From Parcubacteria group bacterium (GTDB lineage: Bacteria > Patescibacteriota > Minisyncoccia > Minisyncoccales > JAGUVE01), in NCBI GenBank assembly GCA_020063075.1, contig JAGUVE010000023.1:1-8804 (forward strand): DNA of 8,804 bases, in the 5' to 3' direction. The position numbers were made by a program, and so were the translations under genes. Under the pieces are notes generated by a model. It saw only the letters and a program-made list of their open reading frames with translations, made no database searches and was not told the DNA's origin. The number at the start of each line of letters is the position of its first letter. Position 1 is the first letter of the stretch. This document shows, piece by piece, positions 6,652 to 8,804 of this stretch.

Positions 6652-7782
6652 GTGAAGAGATTTTTTGTATTACTAATCGCTGTCATATTCATTTTCGCTT
6701 TCTTCAAAGCGAATTTTGTTTTTGCAAAGGAGCGAGTTGATATTTTTTTATTTTCTTCCGCCACCTGTCCTCATTGCGCCAAAGAGAGAATATTTTTGGA
6801 CGAGTTAAAGAAAAAATATCCCGAAGTTAACATAAAAGAATATGAAATTCTTTACCACCCGGAGAATAGAAAAATTTTAAAGGATTATTATGAAAAATAT
6901 CAGGTGCCCTCAAGAGAACAGGGCATGGTGCCTGCAACCTTTACTCCGACTAAATATTTTATCGGTTTTAATGAAAAAATCGGAAAAGACATTGAAAACT
7001 GCGTCAGAGAGTGTTTAGACAGGGAAGCCACGCCTTCGCAGACAATTAAAATCCCAATCTTGGGCGAGGTTGACCTTTCAAAAATCTCTTTACCCGCCCT
7101 GACCGCCATTTTGGGGACATTGGACGGTTTTAATCCCTGCGCAATGTGGATTTTGGTTGTTCTAATTTCTCTTTTGCTGCCTCTGCGGTCCCGGAAAAAA
7201 ATACTATTAGTCGGCGGAACTTTTATTTTTGCCGAGGGCTTATTGTATTTTCTGCTCATGTCCGCCTGGCTGAACGCTTTTTTAGCTTTGAGTTATGTTT
7301 TCTTGCTGAGAACCTCAATCGGCATTTTTGGAATAATTTTTGGCGCTTTGCGGCTCAGAGATTTTTTCACCTGGAAGCCGGGCGTTTGCAAAGTGGTTGA
7401 CCAAAAAGGAGGAGAAAAAATCATAAATAAAATCCAGAATTTATTAAAGCCGGCCGCGGTTCCCGCCACCATTTTTGGAGTGATTGCGCTGGCTTTCAGC
7501 GTAAATTTAATTGAATTTTTCTGCTCTGCCGGTTTTCCGACAATTTACACCAAAATATTATCGCTTCAGAATTTAAGCACAATCCAATACTACATTTATT
7601 TAGTTTTTTACAACCTATTCTATATGTTAGATGACTTCATTATCGTTGGCATTGCCCTTATCACCTTAAGCCATTTTAAATTTTCTGACCGATATAATCG
7701 CTATTCAACTTTGGTTGCCGGCCTCTTAATTTTCATTCTGGGGTTATTATTGATATTTAAACCCGATTTGTTAATGTTTTAA
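6652..7782 (+). CDS. Secreted thioredoxin-like domain fused to CcdA/DsbD-like membrane domain
   Basis: The 376-residue protein has a signal peptide or anchor (1-25, ending NFVFA) and then an extracytoplasmic thioredoxin or glutaredoxin-like domain. Its active site is SATCPHCAKER (Cys39 and Cys42), and VPATFTP (93-99) probably holds the cis-proline. A CxxxC pair (Cys117, Cys121) ends this domain. From about residue 145 a multi-helix membrane region follows with DGFNPCAMW (Cys163) and EFFCSAGFPTIYT (Cys291). These resemble the paired membrane cysteines of CcdA/DsbD, which pass electrons from cytoplasmic thioredoxin across the membrane. The fusion would deliver reductant directly to the outer domain. 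The GTG start, 14 bases after the previous stop, gives a complete signal peptide and there is no better start; no ribosome binding site is seen. The target is unknown; it might be secreted protein disulfides or, more speculatively, corrinoid handling by the neighbouring genes. Confidence 0.85.
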   Translation: MKRFFVLLIAVIFIFAFFKANFVFAKERVDIFLFSSATCPHCAKERIFLDELKKKYPEVNIKEYEILYHPENRKILKDYYEKYQVPSREQGMVPATFTPTKYFIGFNEKIGKDIENCVRECLDREATPSQTIKIPILGEVDLSKISLPALTAILGTLDGFNPCAMWILVVLISLLLPLRSRKKILLVGGTFIFAEGLLYFLLMSAWLNAFLALSYVFLLRTSIGIFGIIFGALRLRDFFTWKPGVCKVVDQKGGEKIINKIQNLLKPAAVPATIFGVIALAFSVNLIEFFCSAGFPTIYTKILSLQNLSTIQYYIYLVFYNLFYMLDDFIIVGIALITLSHFKFSDRYNRYSTLVAGLLIFILGLLLIFKPDLLMF

Positions 7783-7786
7783 TAAT

Positions 7787-8692
7787 ATGGTTGGAGAACC
7801 AAGGGAATCAAATCTTAGAAAAAAGATAGAAAGTGAAAAAGAGGCGGGAGAAGATATTCTCCACGAATCTTTTTTTAGAAAAAAATTTCCCTTGACCTAC
7901 AAGAATACAAAAAAAGACAAGAATTCTTTAGAAAAATTTACTTCGGAAATAAAAAAAATAGAGGAGAAAGGCGTGGAGGAATACCTTAATGAATATCCTG
8001 AATTTATAGGGCTATATCCTTCGAAAATAAAGGAAATGCTTCTAGGTCTGCCAAAGACATTAAATAAATTAGACGAATACGTAAAGGAAAGGGGGTTCAA
8101 AAAAGGAGCATTAGCGGGTCGAGGGGAATTAATCGGCCCTATTCTCCCTTTTAATTTTTTTCAGATCGGGATGAGGAAATTAGTTAATTATCAATATTTG
8201 GAATCTTTTGCGCCGTCATTCGCAAAAGAAGGGATTGCGTTGTTTGTGGGGTCGCAGGGAGAACTTTTAAAAGGAAAAGCCCTGGAAGCCCAGAAAGAGT
8301 TTTTTACAAAAAACGAGGAATTGTTGAAGTTAGGAAAATCCGGAAAATTAAAAAATGAAAAAGAAAGGTTGGAAGAATTAGGAAAATTAGTTGCTTTAGT
8401 GGGTAATAGCGCCAGAAAGCAACATATAGAAAAATTAAGAAAAGAAAAGAGGGACATTGCGGAAACTATCGCTGCGCTCGCGGTATTTTCAGACATAGTT
8501 ATTTTTGGGACCAAAGGGCCTTCATTGTTTAAGATGAAAGACACAGAAGGGGCTAAAAAATATTTGTCGTTAGGTTATCCTGATTTAGAAGAAAGAACCA
8601 TAGACCAAATACTTGAAAAAGGGAAGAAAATTCGAAAAGATTTGGAAGAAAAATACAGATACGAGAAAGAGGGCGGAATTGCTTACGCTTGA
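7787..8692 (+). CDS. Hypothetical charged, cysteine-free cytoplasmic protein
   Basis: I do not recognise this 301-residue protein. It is very rich in Lys and Glu, has no cysteine, no signal peptide and no clear membrane helix. The N-terminal 100 residues are predicted helical by eye, with a WD-free acidic/basic pattern and the words EEYLNEYPEFIGLYPSKI (64-81). A less charged centre follows (GRGELIGPILPFNFFQIGM, 111-129, and EGIALFVGSQGE, 148-159). Residues 160-225 look coiled-coil-like. AETIAALAVFSDIVIFGTKG (225-244) is the most hydrophobic stretch but contains an Asp. The end is again a charged helix. It starts 4 bases after the stop of the redox gene with no Shine-Dalgarno site, and a terminator follows, so it is the last gene of the unit. 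The sustained frame and the terminator just after its stop support a real gene. Function is unknown. Confidence 0.8.
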   Translation: MVGEPRESNLRKKIESEKEAGEDILHESFFRKKFPLTYKNTKKDKNSLEKFTSEIKKIEEKGVEEYLNEYPEFIGLYPSKIKEMLLGLPKTLNKLDEYVKERGFKKGALAGRGELIGPILPFNFFQIGMRKLVNYQYLESFAPSFAKEGIALFVGSQGELLKGKALEAQKEFFTKNEELLKLGKSGKLKNEKERLEELGKLVALVGNSARKQHIEKLRKEKRDIAETIAALAVFSDIVIFGTKGPSLFKMKDTEGAKKYLSLGYPDLEERTIDQILEKGKKIRKDLEEKYRYEKEGGIAYA

Positions 8693-8728
8693 AATTTAAA
8701 AAGTAAATTTTTACTGAAAATGGGTTTT

Positions 8729-8758
8729 CGTCAACTTTAAGGGGTTGACGTTTTTTTT
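8729..8758 (+). terminator. Intrinsic terminator after the cobO-led gene cluster
   Basis: CGTCAAC (8729-8735) pairs with GTTGACG (8744-8750) across an 8-base loop and is followed directly by eight Ts (8751-8758). This is a classic Rho-independent terminator about 36 bases after the last stop codon. It marks the end of the transcription unit that includes 5525-8692. Confidence 0.9.
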
Positions 8759-8804
8759 ATTTGGCGTAAAATTTAAACTGGAAATCAAAGGTCGAAATAA
8801 AAAA

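Noticed and set aside
6900..7259. Minus-strand open frame of 119 codons within the redox fusion gene
   Set aside because: It lies wholly opposite a well-supported gene, and its composition follows from that gene's codons.
7407..7414. Strong Shine-Dalgarno-like AAGGAGGA inside the redox gene
   Set aside because: No start codon follows at proper spacing in an open frame; it simply encodes KGG in the loop between membrane helices.
8191..8544. Minus-strand open frame of 117 codons opposite the hypothetical gene
   Set aside because: Rich in Ser, Phe and Asn as expected from the complement of Lys/Glu codons; the + strand frame is longer and fits the operon and terminator.
8759..8804. Promoter for a following gene
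   Set aside because: TTGGCG and TAAAAT are present, but nearly adjacent instead of 16-18 bases apart; nothing supportable can be placed before the window ends.

Overview
The window looks like a bacterial chromosome segment from an AT-rich, compact genome. The most likely source is a member of the Candidate Phyla Radiation (Patescibacteria, Parcubacteria-like); this is inferred, not proven. The support is tightly packed co-directional genes with overlapping or few-base junctions, few Shine-Dalgarno sites, lysine-rich proteins, a B12-dependent ribonucleotide reductase, and short palindromic repeats of a kind I remember from such genomes, one of them inside a gene. TGA works as a stop codon here (genes at 1-813 and 7787-8692), which argues against the CPR lineages that read TGA as glycine. 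All seven genes are on the + strand.

Positions 1-2676 hold a run of overlapping genes: the 3' three quarters of mnmA (tRNA 2-thiouridylase), thiI (tRNA 4-thiouridine synthase, short form without a rhodanese domain), and a small class I methyltransferase-like protein whose SAM-binding glycine motif is degenerate. The two tRNA thiolation genes share a 4-base ATGA junction.

Positions 2687-5250 hold a perfect extended -10 promoter placed so close to the next gene that its mRNA should be almost leaderless, followed by nrdJ, a full-length adenosylcobalamin-dependent (class II) ribonucleotide reductase. Its C-terminal linker carries an in-frame copy of a short repeat encoding FAKATAGK. Positions 5251-5524 are non-coding: a GC-rich block with several hairpins and repeated GCTCGGC words (5261-5437), then a very AT-rich tract.

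Positions 5525-8692 hold four closely spaced genes: cobO (corrinoid adenosyltransferase), a DUF6580-like membrane protein (putative vitamin transporter component), a secreted thioredoxin-like domain fused to a CcdA/DsbD-like membrane domain, and an unrecognised charged, cysteine-free protein. A strong intrinsic terminator follows at 8729-8758.

The main theme is a possible compact B12 salvage-and-use unit: uptake (DUF6580-like protein), activation to adenosylcobalamin (CobO) and use (NrdJ). No de novo corrin synthesis gene is visible. The membrane thiol-redox fusion next to it may be unrelated or may supply reducing power outside the cytoplasm.
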